Assembly: GCA_947465765.1 (NCBI GenBank)
Contig: CANIAP010000011.1
Coordinates: 1-40,332, forward strand
Direction of reading: 5' to 3'
DNA length: 40,332 nucleotides
Origin: a bacterium
Lineage (GTDB): Bacteria; Margulisbacteria; Marinamargulisbacteria; SXXA01
The notes under the pieces are model-generated. The model was not told the origin of the DNA, did no database searches, and saw only the letters and a list, made by a program, of their open reading frames with translations. Shown here in pieces: positions 1 to 8,779 of the stretch. Positions within the stretch are counted from its first letter, which is position 1. The number at the start of each line of letters is the position of its first letter. Position numbers and translations under genes: made by a program.

Positions 1-263
1 GTGCGGATTCATTGGGGGTTCATTTTTCGCTTGTTTTGACCGCTAGACTTCATGGGCTTGAGCCGATGGCTTATTATACCGAGATGTTGAAACGACTTCC
101 GTACTGTGTGTCCTTCAGTGATTACGAGGCCTTGTTGCCCTGGAATTGGAGGAACACATCGCGATTGAATCAACAGGCCATCGAACACCCAACTACCCCA
201 ACCTGACTGACTCCACCTTTTTTTCGCCTCCGGCGGAAGGGATGTGGTTCGTGGATCGCTTAC
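1..263 (+). mobile_element. Right end of an IS66-family insertion sequence
   Basis: The left window edge cuts this element. It holds the last codons of an IS66-type transposase. About 50 bases after the stop comes CGCTTAC at 257-263, the reverse complement of GTAAGCG; IS66-family elements are known to begin and end with GTAA-type tips. I therefore infer that the element ends at 263. IS66 elements usually make an 8-bp target duplication, which would be TCTATTTT at 264-271; the other copy lies outside the window, so this cannot be confirmed here. Confidence 0.6.
3..206 (+). CDS. IS66-family transposase, C-terminal fragment
   Basis: The frame is open from the left edge to a TGA at 204-206, so only the C-terminus of the transposase is visible. 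The string SLVLTARLHGLEPMAYY followed by a leucine-rich helix and LLPWNW matches the short C-terminal domain that closes IS66 TnpC transposases (family pattern: YSLI-x-KLNG-x-P-AY, then ELLPWNW). The catalytic DDE domain would lie upstream. Residues after LLPWNW are polar and unconserved. Whether the full gene is intact cannot be judged from this window. Confidence 0.7.
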   Translation, partial: ADSLGVHFSLVLTARLHGLEPMAYYTEMLKRLPYCVSFSDYEALLPWNWRNTSRLNQQAIEHPTTPT

Positions 264-453
264 TCTATTTTTTATGGATCAGGTTTTGCGGGTGATTTTG
301 GGATGACCTCACTCCACTCAAATGAGGGGTGGCTGCGTACCAGCCGGGATTTTATATATTTAATTGTATGAAGGGGCATCTGTCGTTTAATTTAATTCAA
401 TTACGGGTAATACAATTCTAACAAAGCACTGTTTCCCGGGGGGGAGAACATCA
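264..453. other. Non-coding gap after the IS66 end
   Basis: No convincing ORF. It holds a small hairpin (GGCTG 331-335 pairing with CAGCC 341-345) preceded by another potential stem (CTCA/TGAG around 315-326), then an AT-rich stretch. TACAAT at 411-416 could be a -10 box for the Hpt-like gene at 454, but I see no good -35 box at a proper distance. The SD for that gene is the G-rich run ending near 446. Confidence 0.4.
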
Positions 454-753
454 ATGGACTTTCGATGGTCTGACGCAGTCAAAAATACGTATAGGCAACG
501 CATTCATGGGGCACAAACCGCCGTGAACGCCGCGCTCGCCGCTGACGGAACATCTGACACGTCGGCATTGCAACATGAAGCCCAGAAACTCGCAGGAACC
601 GCTAGTTTATTCGGTGACATCCGTGTCGAAACCGCTGGGTACGATCTGGATCAATTTCTACAATCCCACGCCGCATCCCATGCCGACCCTGAATTTGTGT
701 CCTTCGCGGAACGGTTTAGGGATGCACTGAATGCGTCGCGGTATATCATGTGA
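454..753 (+). CDS. Hpt-like histidine phosphotransfer domain protein lacking the phospho-His
   Basis: A 99-residue single-domain helical protein. Residues 44-54 (QKLAGTASLFG) align with the signature of Hpt phosphorelay domains, HKxKGxxxxxG, including the Gly and the following Gly of the turn. The phospho-accepting His, however, is Gln44; the nearest His is H41, three residues earlier, in the wrong helical register. The flanking helices fit the four-helix Hpt fold in length. A strong G-rich SD (GGGGGGGAGAA) precedes the ATG. The gene stands alone, so its partner kinase is unknown. It may be a pseudo-Hpt that binds a partner without accepting phosphate, or a different helical protein resembling Hpt. 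Confidence 0.6.
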   Translation: MDFRWSDAVKNTYRQRIHGAQTAVNAALAADGTSDTSALQHEAQKLAGTASLFGDIRVETAGYDLDQFLQSHAASHADPEFVSFAERFRDALNASRYIM

Positions 754-767
754 AAAAGTCATAAAAT

Positions 768-796
768 GTGACAGAAGGGGTTTAAACCGATATGAT
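768..796 (+). promoter_or_regulatory. Sigma-70-like promoter of the DEAD-box helicase gene
   Basis: GTGACA (768-773), a 17-base spacer and TATGAT (791-796), each 5 of 6 to consensus. Transcription would start near 803, giving a leader of about 175 bases before the ATG at 979. Confidence 0.5.
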
Positions 797-802
797 ATTC
801 GG

Positions 803-978
803 CCGTTTGTTCGTCTTCGCTCAAACTACACCCGCTATTTAGATTTGTTTCACGTCGCTTCGCTCAGATGAAACACGTTCGGACTGGCCCAGCCAGATCC
901 TCTCTTGGCTCAAGGCTGTAGTTCGTTGACTAAACCCTCATATCCCTTCTTCTCATAAAGAATAATTCAGGAGTCCCC
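803..978 (+). promoter_or_regulatory. Structured 5' leader of the DEAD-box helicase mRNA
   Basis: The untranslated stretch contains successive hairpins. GTTTG (805-809) pairs with CAAAC (822-826), and TGTTTCA (846-852) pairs with TGAAACA (869-875); the two loops share CGTC-TTCGCTCA. GGACTGG (881-887) pairs with CCAG-A-TCC (893-900). The third hairpin competes with an alternative in which AGCCA (891-895) pairs with TGGCT (906-910) and CAGCC (890-894) with GGCTG (914-918). SD AGGAG at 969-973 lies 5 bases before the start. Long leaders controlling RNA-helicase genes by structure are known for cold-shock helicases; control here is inferred. Confidence 0.4.
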
Positions 979-2361
979 ATGACCTTTTCAGATTATAAAT
1001 TTTCACCCGAAATCATGACCCAAATTGAAGCCCAGGGATACACCACCCCAACGCCAATTCAGGAACAAGCCATCCCGAATGTGTTAGCAGGCAAAGATGT
1101 CATGGGCCTCGCCCAAACCGGAACCGGAAAAACCGCCGCTTTTGTATTACCCATGCTTCAACGATTTTTACCCGGCGAACGCGGCAAACTCCGTGGCCTG
1201 ATCATTGCCCCAACCCGAGAACTCGCCGAACAAATTCACGAATCCATTTCCGACCTCGGAAAATTAACCGGCCTTCGCAGCGCCACCGTCTACGGCGGCG
1301 TGAGTATGGGCGGCCAGTTGGCCAAATTACGACGCGGTGTCGATATTCTTGTTGCATGCCCTGGCCGACTCCTCGACCATATCCGACAAGGGACGATTCG
1401 ATTTAATACCTTAGAAATATTGGTTCTCGACGAAGCGGATCACATGTTTGACATGGGTTTTTTGCCCAATATTCGGGAAATTTTAAAACACGTTCCGGCG
1501 CAACGTCAGACCCTTTTCTTTTCAGCGACAATGCCTTCCGACATTCGGAAACTGGCTCACGCCATTCTGAAATCACCTGTCACCATCGAAGTCGGTCACA
1601 CCGAAGCCAAGGACTCGATCAGTCATACGTTTTTCCCAGTCAAAAGTCACCTCAAAACCGATCTATTGATGTCAATCTTAAAACGAACCGCCACGGGCGC
1701 AGTCCTGATTTTTACCCGTACCAAACACCGGGCCAAAGGGCTCGATGAAAAGCTACAAAAAGCGGGCTACCGTGCCGCATCTCTCCAAGGCAACCTCTCC
1801 CAAAACAAACGCCAAGAAGCGTTAAATGGATTTCGAGATGGAAAATACGACATCATGGTCGCCACCGACATCGCCGCTCGGGGGATCGACGTCTCCAAGG
1901 TATCCCACGTGATTAATTATGACCTCCCCGATACATTTGAAGCCTACACTCACCGAATTGGACGAACCGGTCGTGCCGCCAGAACCGGCGACGCGTACAG
2001 CCTCGTGTCACCGGAAGACCACGAAATGAGAGACATTATCCGACGTAAATTGGGATCAGACATCCGGATCCAGGAATTAGAGGGGTTTAATTACACCGAA
2101 GAAAAAGTAGGACGCACTCAAGAATTTGCGCGTCCCCCAAGGGACCCTCGAAGTGCCCCGCGTTCGAATGGCGCATCCTACGGCGACCCCACAAAAACCA
2201 ACCGAGGCGGCGATCGACGACAACCGGGCTCAGGCGCCACCCAACGGCATGAACCCAATCGCGGTGCCGGTCCCGGCAAACCCTCATGGGGTGGCGGGTC
2301 TTCAAAATCCAACCCATCCGGTTATGGCCCTCGTCCTACCCGGCCGTCAAGTCCGAGGTAA
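979..2361 (+). CDS. rhlE: DEAD-box ATP-dependent RNA helicase, RhlE-like
   Basis: ATP-dependent RNA unwinding enzyme of 460 residues. All superfamily 2 motifs are present in order: Q motif (residues about 3-33, PTPIQ), motif I AQTGTGKT (45-52), PTREL (78-82), DEAD (151-154), SAT (182-184), ATDIAARGID (295-304) and HRIGRTGR (325-332). After the second RecA domain a basic, low-complexity tail (380-460, rich in Pro, Gly, Arg, Asn) replaces the RNA-binding domain of DbpA/CsdA types, which is why I prefer RhlE-like over DeaD. SD AGGAG is 5 bases upstream. The 3' end overlaps the convergent 1580-residue ORF by 26 bases. Expected roles are ribosome assembly and mRNA turnover. Confidence 0.9.
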   Translation: MTFSDYKFSPEIMTQIEAQGYTTPTPIQEQAIPNVLAGKDVMGLAQTGTGKTAAFVLPMLQRFLPGERGKLRGLIIAPTRELAEQIHESISDLGKLTGLRSATVYGGVSMGGQLAKLRRGVDILVACPGRLLDHIRQGTIRFNTLEILVLDEADHMFDMGFLPNIREILKHVPAQRQTLFFSATMPSDIRKLAHAILKSPVTIEVGHTEAKDSISHTFFPVKSHLKTDLLMSILKRTATGAVLIFTRTKHRAKGLDEKLQKAGYRAASLQGNLSQNKRQEALNGFRDGKYDIMVATDIAARGIDVSKVSHVINYDLPDTFEAYTHRIGRTGRAARTGDAYSLVSPEDHEMRDIIRRKLGSDIRIQELEGFNYTEEKVGRTQEFARPPRDPRSAPRSNGASYGDPTKTNRGGDRRQPGSGATQRHEPNRGAGPGKPSWGGGSSKSNPSGYGPRPTRPSSPR

Positions 2362-5300
2362 CCCCTCGGCTAATCGAGAAAGAACTAGCAAAAGAAACTG
2401 ATTTTGAGCTGGCTTGTGAGACACTGCTGGACATTGTCGCCGAAGCTACGCCGACCGAAACGGTTTGTTCGCTGCTGTCGGATTGGGTATCAATGATACT
2501 GATGGTCATTTCAAAATTCTTTGGATTCTTAAGAATTTTCCCCTGTTCCTCGGGATTTGCTTTCGCATTATTGAATGCAACAATGGCTTTGTCAGAGAGT
2601 TTTTCAGATACATTAATTTTTTGAGACATCGGGTCAAATTGGGTAAGTAGGCCCCTCAATATTCCGGCTTCGACAGGAAACTTAGATTCCAAGGTGGGCA
2701 AATGAACGATTTGTCCCAAGCGTTTTTCCCCGATATTGATGGCATTTTTTTTATCAGTAAATGTCGTGCCATTAATATCGAGTTGTAGTACCTGGGAAGT
2801 GACGTGGCTTCTGAGCGTGTTGGTACTTGGATTAACTAAGACGGTTTGAATAGATTCGGTTTTGAAACTCCTTGAATCACTGGCAGCAGTGCCGGAAAGG
2901 TCACCAATAGCAACTCCGATGGTCGCTTTATGGGAATACTCACGGGTCGTTGATGTGGTAGTTTCGATGGCCCGCTCATTGTTCGCCAAAGAGATTGGGG
3001 TGGTGTGCTTGGACAGTGTTCCGCTGACCGATATATTAAATTCTGGTGTGATTTGAGCGCCTAACGCTTCATTGACGGGAATGGCGAATTCGCCGCTCAA
3101 CTGTGCGTTGACCGAGATTGTTTTGCCGTCTCCCGCATTAATGCTTTCAGCGTGAAAAATGGCCAATTCCGGTTTTCCTGTGCGAAGTGCAGCCATAAAT
3201 CCGCTGGCTTTCTCTGGGGATTCAAATGTGCAAGTTAATGACCCTGTTGATGAGGCATTTACACCGAATGTGGCGGAGAGTGTACTCAGAAATCCGATTC
3301 CAATATCTGCACCTGCACCAACGGTAGAATTTAACGTTATATTTATTTTTCCATCGTCGCCTTTTGATATGTTGATATCATTACTTTTGCTTGCGCTGAC
3401 TCCGACTGTAATCTCCACAGGGGACAGGGCTTTTGTCACAACCCCTAAGTCGACGTTGACCAGAGTCCCCCACCCAATGGATATTTGGTCGGTGGGTTTG
3501 TCGAGTTTTCCAATGGCACCCTCCATCATTTTTTGGGTACCGGCGAAGGAACTGGCAAAGGAGGTCTCTTCCAAATGTTTTCCACCCGCTTCGGATAAAT
3601 TAATCCCCTTAACCCAACCTCCCAATGCAGCGATGCCATCTCCTTTGACCTCTTGTGCGGCGTATTGCACCATGGTTTCGACATCTTTCCCGACGGGGGG
3701 TGATCCGTCTTTCGCTGCCGTGGCATTCAATCCATCGATTACTGTTTTTGCAAGTTTACTGTCATCCCCTGTGATGGCGTCAAAACTCCCCCCCTTATTA
3801 ATCTCGTCCTTTATGACAGTGACGATCGCACCTTTAACCTGGTCCATAGAGTCTTTACTTACCATGTTTCCGAACATTTCTTTTTTATGGGCCAACGTTG
3901 TCGATACGGTGGCTAACTTATCTTTGTTACCGGCCAATTGAGTTAACCCGAGATAACTATGGAGTTCGGGAGCATTGAACTTTTCCCCGGGATATTTGGC
4001 GGCCAATCGATCCGCCGTGTCGGATTTGCTGGCATCTTTGGTCGTTAGATCATTGAGGTAGTTCGTTGCTTGGCCACTGGTAAGCTGACCTACGGGGGTT
4101 TCCTTAATTGCCCCTCCCACTTCTCGCTGAATTTCAAAATACATCAGTTTGCCATCGTCTGACTTTTTGACGATGCCCGGTGTCAGCGTCGATTTTCCGC
4201 TGGCATTCCCGCTCTCCAGGAATTCTACTTTTGACGCTAATGCGTCCGTCACTTTGGGATCCGCATCACCCGCCTTAAACGTGAGCCCCGTTCCGGTCAG
4301 GACCGTCTTTTCGTCGGATATAATCTGTTTGTTTTGGGCCAGCTGCAGATGTTCGCTCGTCACTTCTCCAAGCTGGGTTCGGTCTAAATATTTGTTGAGG
4401 ACGATATTGTCAGGCTGGGATGTAATCGTCAGACTAAGACTATCGACTGTTTTTGAACTTGATTTATCCTTGCTCACCAAATCGGTTTTGTATTGAGTAA
4501 CCTGGGCCTTTGTGAGATCGCCGATATGTTTTTCAGAGATTTGGCCATCGGCACCTCTCTGAAGTGCGAAGCACCCGACCTTGGTACTTTGGGTGCCCTC
4601 GGGGACGTATGATTTGACAACAGATGGCATAAGGTCGTGTTTTGAAAATGCATTACCGTCCGATTTACTCCCTTTGAGAATATTCGCGGGAGCACCTTCT
4701 ATGAAGGTTGTTTTTTGAGCCAACGCAGCGGTGACTGAATCTGACGCATTGGTCTCAAATTGGGTACCGGTCGGGAGATCCTTTAATCCCGATTTTTCAG
4801 TAGTGAGCATCTGGCGATTTTGCCACAGCTGAAGATGATTCGCGTTGACCGATACCGTTCCTTTTTTGCCTCCTGATGTGACTTCTGTTGCACCGAGAGG
4901 GAACCCTTCGCCTTTAAGGTGCCATTCCATTGAGGCGGAGGCACCTCCCCCTGTCGGAAATCCAGGAACCCCCTTGTCCTGAAGTTGGATTTCTCTGGCC
5001 GCTACGGATCCAGATTTTTCTGCAGTGCCCTCGCTATCCTTTACGGCGGCATCGATCGTCGCTTCAAGTTTGGATTGGGTATCGTACAGGCCTTTGGTTT
5101 CTGCTTGGTAGGTGCCGATGGTTTTTGCATCTAGGCCTTTCATTAGCCTAACCGCACTTTTTAATCCGAATGTGATGGTTTGATTCGCGTTTGAGAGTGT
5201 ATCTCCAACGTGACCCACTACCTTTTCTTTTACGGTTTGTTGGGCGTTGATTTCACTTTTGCTGACGTTTAGTTTTTCTCCAAATGCGGCCAATAATTCT

Positions 5301-7078
5301 TTGGGATCTCCCGCCAAACTGGAAATATTTCCTTGTAATGCACTATTGGTTGCGAGTTCTTTTGCCACATCTCCCAAGGTAGATAGGAAGATTTGCATTT
5401 CAGAAGAACTGTTAACTCCCCCAATTTTGAGACTGGTCGCAAACTCTTCGGAGGTTTGTCCTGTCGGGACCAATCCACATCGTGTGAAGGTCTCTTTCGT
5501 GGCATCCGAAGGAGGCCCGGTTAGCTCTCCTCGACTTTGGATTTTATCTTGGAGATCGATAACCCGGGCAAGAAGCATGTTAACGTTACCCACTCCACCC
5601 GCTGCGCCCGCGATTGCTTTAACAGTAGTTTCATCGAAGCGTAGCCGTCCCATGGAGGCCCCGCTGGGTAGCTTTAATCCGGGGTTAAGTTCATTCATTT
5701 TTTCAGAAAAGCCGGAAAGAGCGTTATGGAGTTTATGTTGGGCGACTGTGAATCCTGTTTTGACGGGTTCTCCGTTCGTCGAAATCTTTTCAGACGCTGT
5801 TCCAAGTCTTACGATTACATCGTCAAAATGGGAGTTTCCCTTCCCTTCTAAACCTCCAAAATCGGAGACGAATCGGAGGAATTGATACTGGGTCTGACTT
5901 TGTTTTCCGGGGGTTGTGCTTTGAATACCGGCAGTCATTCCATCGATAATGCCATTGGAATCTCCCTCGAAAGTAGATGCCAATTTTCCAAGGAAGCTGG
6001 ACGTAGCGGCATCCTCTTTTTTGAGACCGTCATTTTGGTAAAGTTGAAGTAGCTTTTCCTTGTTTTTAGGGGATAACTTTTCGAATTTTGCACCGTCTCC
6101 TGACCCAGGCGTCCCTTCTGGGCGGTGGTCGAAATGGGTTGCAAAATGATCCATATTTTCCAAGTTCTGTAAAATAGTTTTAACCTGGCTTGGCGAGGCC
6201 CCAATCTTGTTCAAAAAGGCGGGCATGGTTTCCTTTGCTTGGCGGATTTCCCCAATGCTGAGGCTCGCAATATGGGTATTGTCGCTGAATGCCTTGCAAA
6301 AGGTATCTGCAGCTTGCTGTGCCACTATTTTGATCGGGTCGGAGCCGATCCCAAAGTCAGATTTGAGCTCGTGGGCGAGTCCATTGGGACTATAAAATGT
6401 ATCTAATGTTGTTTTGAGGTCCGAAATTTCAGTTTTTGTAGATGCCTTTTCAAGATTTTCAATCACACTATTTAGAACGATGTTTTGAACTAGGCGGGTC
6501 GCCTCGCTTTTGTTCGATGATCCGGCCGTATCACCATCCCCAACGGGGTACTGTTGAACCGTAGCCATAAAGTCCTTTGCGCTTGCTTTGATATCGGTTG
6601 ACGATGCGTTAGTGGTAACCAAAGCTGCCAACGCATCCATTTTTGTGAGTAGCCTATCTCCAGAGGGTGGGCCTTGGGGTTTTACATTGGGCGCAGGGAG
6701 TTCCGCGTACTTAGAAACGTTGGTTGGGTATCCGAACATGGTTTTAATTGCATCGACAATTTTTGTAAACAATCGACTGATGGCTGATTTTTGAGGTGCG
6801 CCTTGTACGTCCCCGACTTTTGAAGGCGCGGAGGTCCGTGTAAGTGCCATGTCGGTGGGTTTTGAGATTAATGCGCGAATGGAATTTCCCAAGGAACCGA
6901 GTATTGCCTTGCTTTCTTCTCTCACGGACCGAGTCATCGGAATAGGGGTCAATCCGTTAGCGGTAGGCGCACCGATACTGGAGGCGGAGGTATTCTGGGC
7001 AGTCCGCGAGGCAATGCCCGTCAGCGCCCGATGTTGGGGAACGGAGAGAGTAGGGAACTGGGTATTGGCGGGCATCAT
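2336..7078 (-). CDS. Giant unrecognised protein (1580 aa) with duplicated module and beta-rich C-terminus
   Basis: No family recognised. The first about 50 residues are Ser/Thr/Pro/Ala-rich with no hydrophobic signal peptide; residues 140-700 are mostly predicted helical and polar. Residues 743-904 and 906-1049 form a tandem repeat: both open with EHLQL/NHLQL-x-QN-x-Q, continue with VT-x-ALA-x-K-x-x-F-x-E, a FxxQR segment, G-x-LT and DL-x-x-KD, and close with YL-x-x-TQL. Residues 1200-1450 alternate hydrophobic and Gly/Ser/Thr residues (ITVGVSAS, VGAGADIGIG), suggesting a beta-barrel or beta-sandwich; the last 60 residues are Ser-rich. SD AGGAG lies 11 bases before ATGATG. The layout loosely recalls large secreted effectors with a C-terminal beta-barrel, such as the AvrE type, but I have no alignment. 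An adhesin or a cytoplasmic structural protein are alternatives. Confidence 0.8.
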   Translation of the reverse strand: MMPANTQFPTLSVPQHRALTGIASRTAQNTSASSIGAPTANGLTPIPMTRSVREESKAILGSLGNSIRALISKPTDMALTRTSAPSKVGDVQGAPQKSAISRLFTKIVDAIKTMFGYPTNVSKYAELPAPNVKPQGPPSGDRLLTKMDALAALVTTNASSTDIKASAKDFMATVQQYPVGDGDTAGSSNKSEATRLVQNIVLNSVIENLEKASTKTEISDLKTTLDTFYSPNGLAHELKSDFGIGSDPIKIVAQQAADTFCKAFSDNTHIASLSIGEIRQAKETMPAFLNKIGASPSQVKTILQNLENMDHFATHFDHRPEGTPGSGDGAKFEKLSPKNKEKLLQLYQNDGLKKEDAATSSFLGKLASTFEGDSNGIIDGMTAGIQSTTPGKQSQTQYQFLRFVSDFGGLEGKGNSHFDDVIVRLGTASEKISTNGEPVKTGFTVAQHKLHNALSGFSEKMNELNPGLKLPSGASMGRLRFDETTVKAIAGAAGGVGNVNMLLARVIDLQDKIQSRGELTGPPSDATKETFTRCGLVPTGQTSEEFATSLKIGGVNSSSEMQIFLSTLGDVAKELATNSALQGNISSLAGDPKELLAAFGEKLNVSKSEINAQQTVKEKVVGHVGDTLSNANQTITFGLKSAVRLMKGLDAKTIGTYQAETKGLYDTQSKLEATIDAAVKDSEGTAEKSGSVAAREIQLQDKGVPGFPTGGGASASMEWHLKGEGFPLGATEVTSGGKKGTVSVNANHLQLWQNRQMLTTEKSGLKDLPTGTQFETNASDSVTAALAQKTTFIEGAPANILKGSKSDGNAFSKHDLMPSVVKSYVPEGTQSTKVGCFALQRGADGQISEKHIGDLTKAQVTQYKTDLVSKDKSSSKTVDSLSLTITSQPDNIVLNKYLDRTQLGEVTSEHLQLAQNKQIISDEKTVLTGTGLTFKAGDADPKVTDALASKVEFLESGNASGKSTLTPGIVKKSDDGKLMYFEIQREVGGAIKETPVGQLTSGQATNYLNDLTTKDASKSDTADRLAAKYPGEKFNAPELHSYLGLTQLAGNKDKLATVSTTLAHKKEMFGNMVSKDSMDQVKGAIVTVIKDEINKGGSFDAITGDDSKLAKTVIDGLNATAAKDGSPPVGKDVETMVQYAAQEVKGDGIAALGGWVKGINLSEAGGKHLEETSFASSFAGTQKMMEGAIGKLDKPTDQISIGWGTLVNVDLGVVTKALSPVEITVGVSASKSNDINISKGDDGKINITLNSTVGAGADIGIGFLSTLSATFGVNASSTGSLTCTFESPEKASGFMAALRTGKPELAIFHAESINAGDGKTISVNAQLSGEFAIPVNEALGAQITPEFNISVSGTLSKHTTPISLANNERAIETTTSTTREYSHKATIGVAIGDLSGTAASDSRSFKTESIQTVLVNPSTNTLRSHVTSQVLQLDINGTTFTDKKNAINIGEKRLGQIVHLPTLESKFPVEAGILRGLLTQFDPMSQKINVSEKLSDKAIVAFNNAKANPEEQGKILKNPKNFEMTISIIDTQSDSSEQTVSVGVASATMSSSVSQASSKSVSFASSFSISRGVTSDLTAG

Positions 7079-7150
7079 CGTACGTTTGTCTCCTCTGCAT
7101 TCGGTAGTGTTCTCGCTAAAGTGCCCGAGTTAAGCGGAGTTTAAACGGAT

Positions 7151-7185
7151 CGAAGTTGAAAGGTGACAATGTCACTTCAATTTCG
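7151..7185. promoter_or_regulatory. Palindromic operator candidate between leuA and the giant gene
   Basis: CGAAGTTGAAAGGTGACA (7151-7168) and TGTCACTTCAATTTCG (7170-7185) form a near-perfect inverted repeat with one substitution and two extra bases in the left arm. It overlaps the -35 box and spacer of the leuA promoter. On the other strand it contains TTGTCA, a possible -35 for the divergent 1580-residue gene, although the matching -10 is poor. The position suggests a dimeric regulator; a leucine-responsive one is a guess. Confidence 0.5.
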
Positions 7186-7192
7186 ATATACT
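7163..7192 (+). promoter_or_regulatory. leuA promoter
   Basis: GTGACA (7163-7168), an 18-base spacer and TATACT (7187-7192), each 5 of 6 to the sigma-70 consensus. The start site would be near 7199, giving a leader of about 34 bases, too short for a leader-peptide attenuator or T-box. Confidence 0.55.
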
Positions 7193-7232
7193 CCCCACAT
7201 GATTTTTGGCTTAAATTTCAAAGGTGATAAAC

Positions 7233-8768
7233 ATGACCCGAAAAATCAAGATTTTTGACACAACATTACGAGATGGTGAGCAGTCCCCCGGCTGTTCAAT
7301 GAACAAAGAAGAAAAGCTAGAAATAGCGTACCAATTAGAGCGATTGGGAGTGGATATTATAGAAGCCGGCTTTGCCGTGAGTTCCAAAGGTGACTTTGAA
7401 TCCATCGCATTGATCGCCGAAAAAATACGAACCCCGGTGATTTGTAGTTTATCCAGAGCCATCCCCAAGGATATCGATGCGGCGGGAGAATCCATTAAAA
7501 AGGCCCAACGGGGTCGGATCCATACGTTTATTGCAACGTCCGCAATCCACATGGAACACAAATTAAAAATGTCCCCCGATCAGGTATTAGAAAATGCAGT
7601 GGCCGCCGTCAAACGAGCCAAACAATACGTCGAGGAAGTGGAATTTTCTTGTGAAGATGCAGGGCGTTCCGATTGGGATTTTTTGGTGCGCGTATTTACC
7701 GAAGTCATTAACGCCGGTGCCACCACAGTTAATGTCCCAGATACGGTCGGTTATTTAAGCCCTGACGAATTTGGCGCGATGATTCGTCATTTGATGAATA
7801 ACGTTCCCAAAATTGAAACGGTGGATGTCTCCGTGCATTGCCACAATGACCTAGGAATGGCGACGGCAAATGCCTTGGCCGGTGTGTTGGCCGGTGCGTC
7901 ACAGATTGAATGCACGATCAACGGAATTGGTGAACGGGCGGGTAATACGGCGTTGGAAGAAGTCGTCATGGCCATCCATACCCGTAACGATATTTATCAG
8001 GCGTTTACCGGAGTAAATACGCGAGAAATCATGAAGACCTCCCGGTTAATCCAAAATATTACCGGCTCATTGGTTCAAGCCAATAAAGCGATCGTCGGGG
8101 CAAATGCATTCTCCCACGAGGCTGGAATCCATCAGGATGGGATGTTAAAAGCCAAACGCACCTATGAAATTATGGATGCGGAGTCCATCGGATTAAACGA
8201 CGGAAAATTGGTATTGGGAAAACATTCTGGACGTCATGCATTTTCCAAACGGTTGAAAGACTTGGGATTTGAACTCAATGCCGAGGCCATCAATAAAGCA
8301 TTTGATCGATTTAAAGCGATTGCCGATTCCAAGAAAGAGGTCTCGGATAAAGATTTGGAATCCATCGTATCTGACGAGGTGTACCAAGCGCCGGAAATAT
8401 TTGGGTTAAAATACGTTCAAATTGTCGCCGGAAATACCACCCGTCCGATCGCATGTGTTCAGTTGGTATATCAAGATGAGATATTAGAGGGTTCCCAAAC
8501 GGGAGCCGGTCCCGTGGATGCCATTTTTCAAACCATCGGCCACATCATTAGCGAAAAAATAGACTTGGTGGATTTTTCGATCCACTCCGTCACCGGAGGC
8601 ACCGACGCGTTAGGTGAAGTCACTGTGCGAATCCAAGATGGTGGCAATATCTTCACCGGCCGTGGGTCCGAATTGGATGTATTAGTCGCATCTACAAAAG
8701 CGTATCTCCATGCCGTTAACAAAATGTTATCCCAACGCAGCGAACACCGTATTAAACCCACGTTATAA
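7233..8768 (+). CDS. leuA: 2-isopropylmalate synthase
   Basis: First committed step of leucine synthesis: condenses acetyl-CoA with 2-oxoisovalerate to 2-isopropylmalate. At 511 residues it is the long LeuA form, with an N-terminal TIM-barrel HMGL-like domain (DTTLRDGEQSPG at the start, VHCHNDLG metal-binding His pair, NGIGERAGN) and a C-terminal leucine-binding regulatory domain (from about residue 390). I chose ATG 7233 over the in-frame GTG at 7224 because AAGGTGA (7221-7227) is an ideal SD for 7233 and would overlap the GTG. It is followed after 11 bases by leuB in an apparent operon. leuC and leuD are not in the window. Confidence 0.95.
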   Translation: MTRKIKIFDTTLRDGEQSPGCSMNKEEKLEIAYQLERLGVDIIEAGFAVSSKGDFESIALIAEKIRTPVICSLSRAIPKDIDAAGESIKKAQRGRIHTFIATSAIHMEHKLKMSPDQVLENAVAAVKRAKQYVEEVEFSCEDAGRSDWDFLVRVFTEVINAGATTVNVPDTVGYLSPDEFGAMIRHLMNNVPKIETVDVSVHCHNDLGMATANALAGVLAGASQIECTINGIGERAGNTALEEVVMAIHTRNDIYQAFTGVNTREIMKTSRLIQNITGSLVQANKAIVGANAFSHEAGIHQDGMLKAKRTYEIMDAESIGLNDGKLVLGKHSGRHAFSKRLKDLGFELNAEAINKAFDRFKAIADSKKEVSDKDLESIVSDEVYQAPEIFGLKYVQIVAGNTTRPIACVQLVYQDEILEGSQTGAGPVDAIFQTIGHIISEKIDLVDFSIHSVTGGTDALGEVTVRIQDGGNIFTGRGSELDVLVASTKAYLHAVNKMLSQRSEHRIKPTL

Positions 8769-8779
8769 AGGAAGATCAC

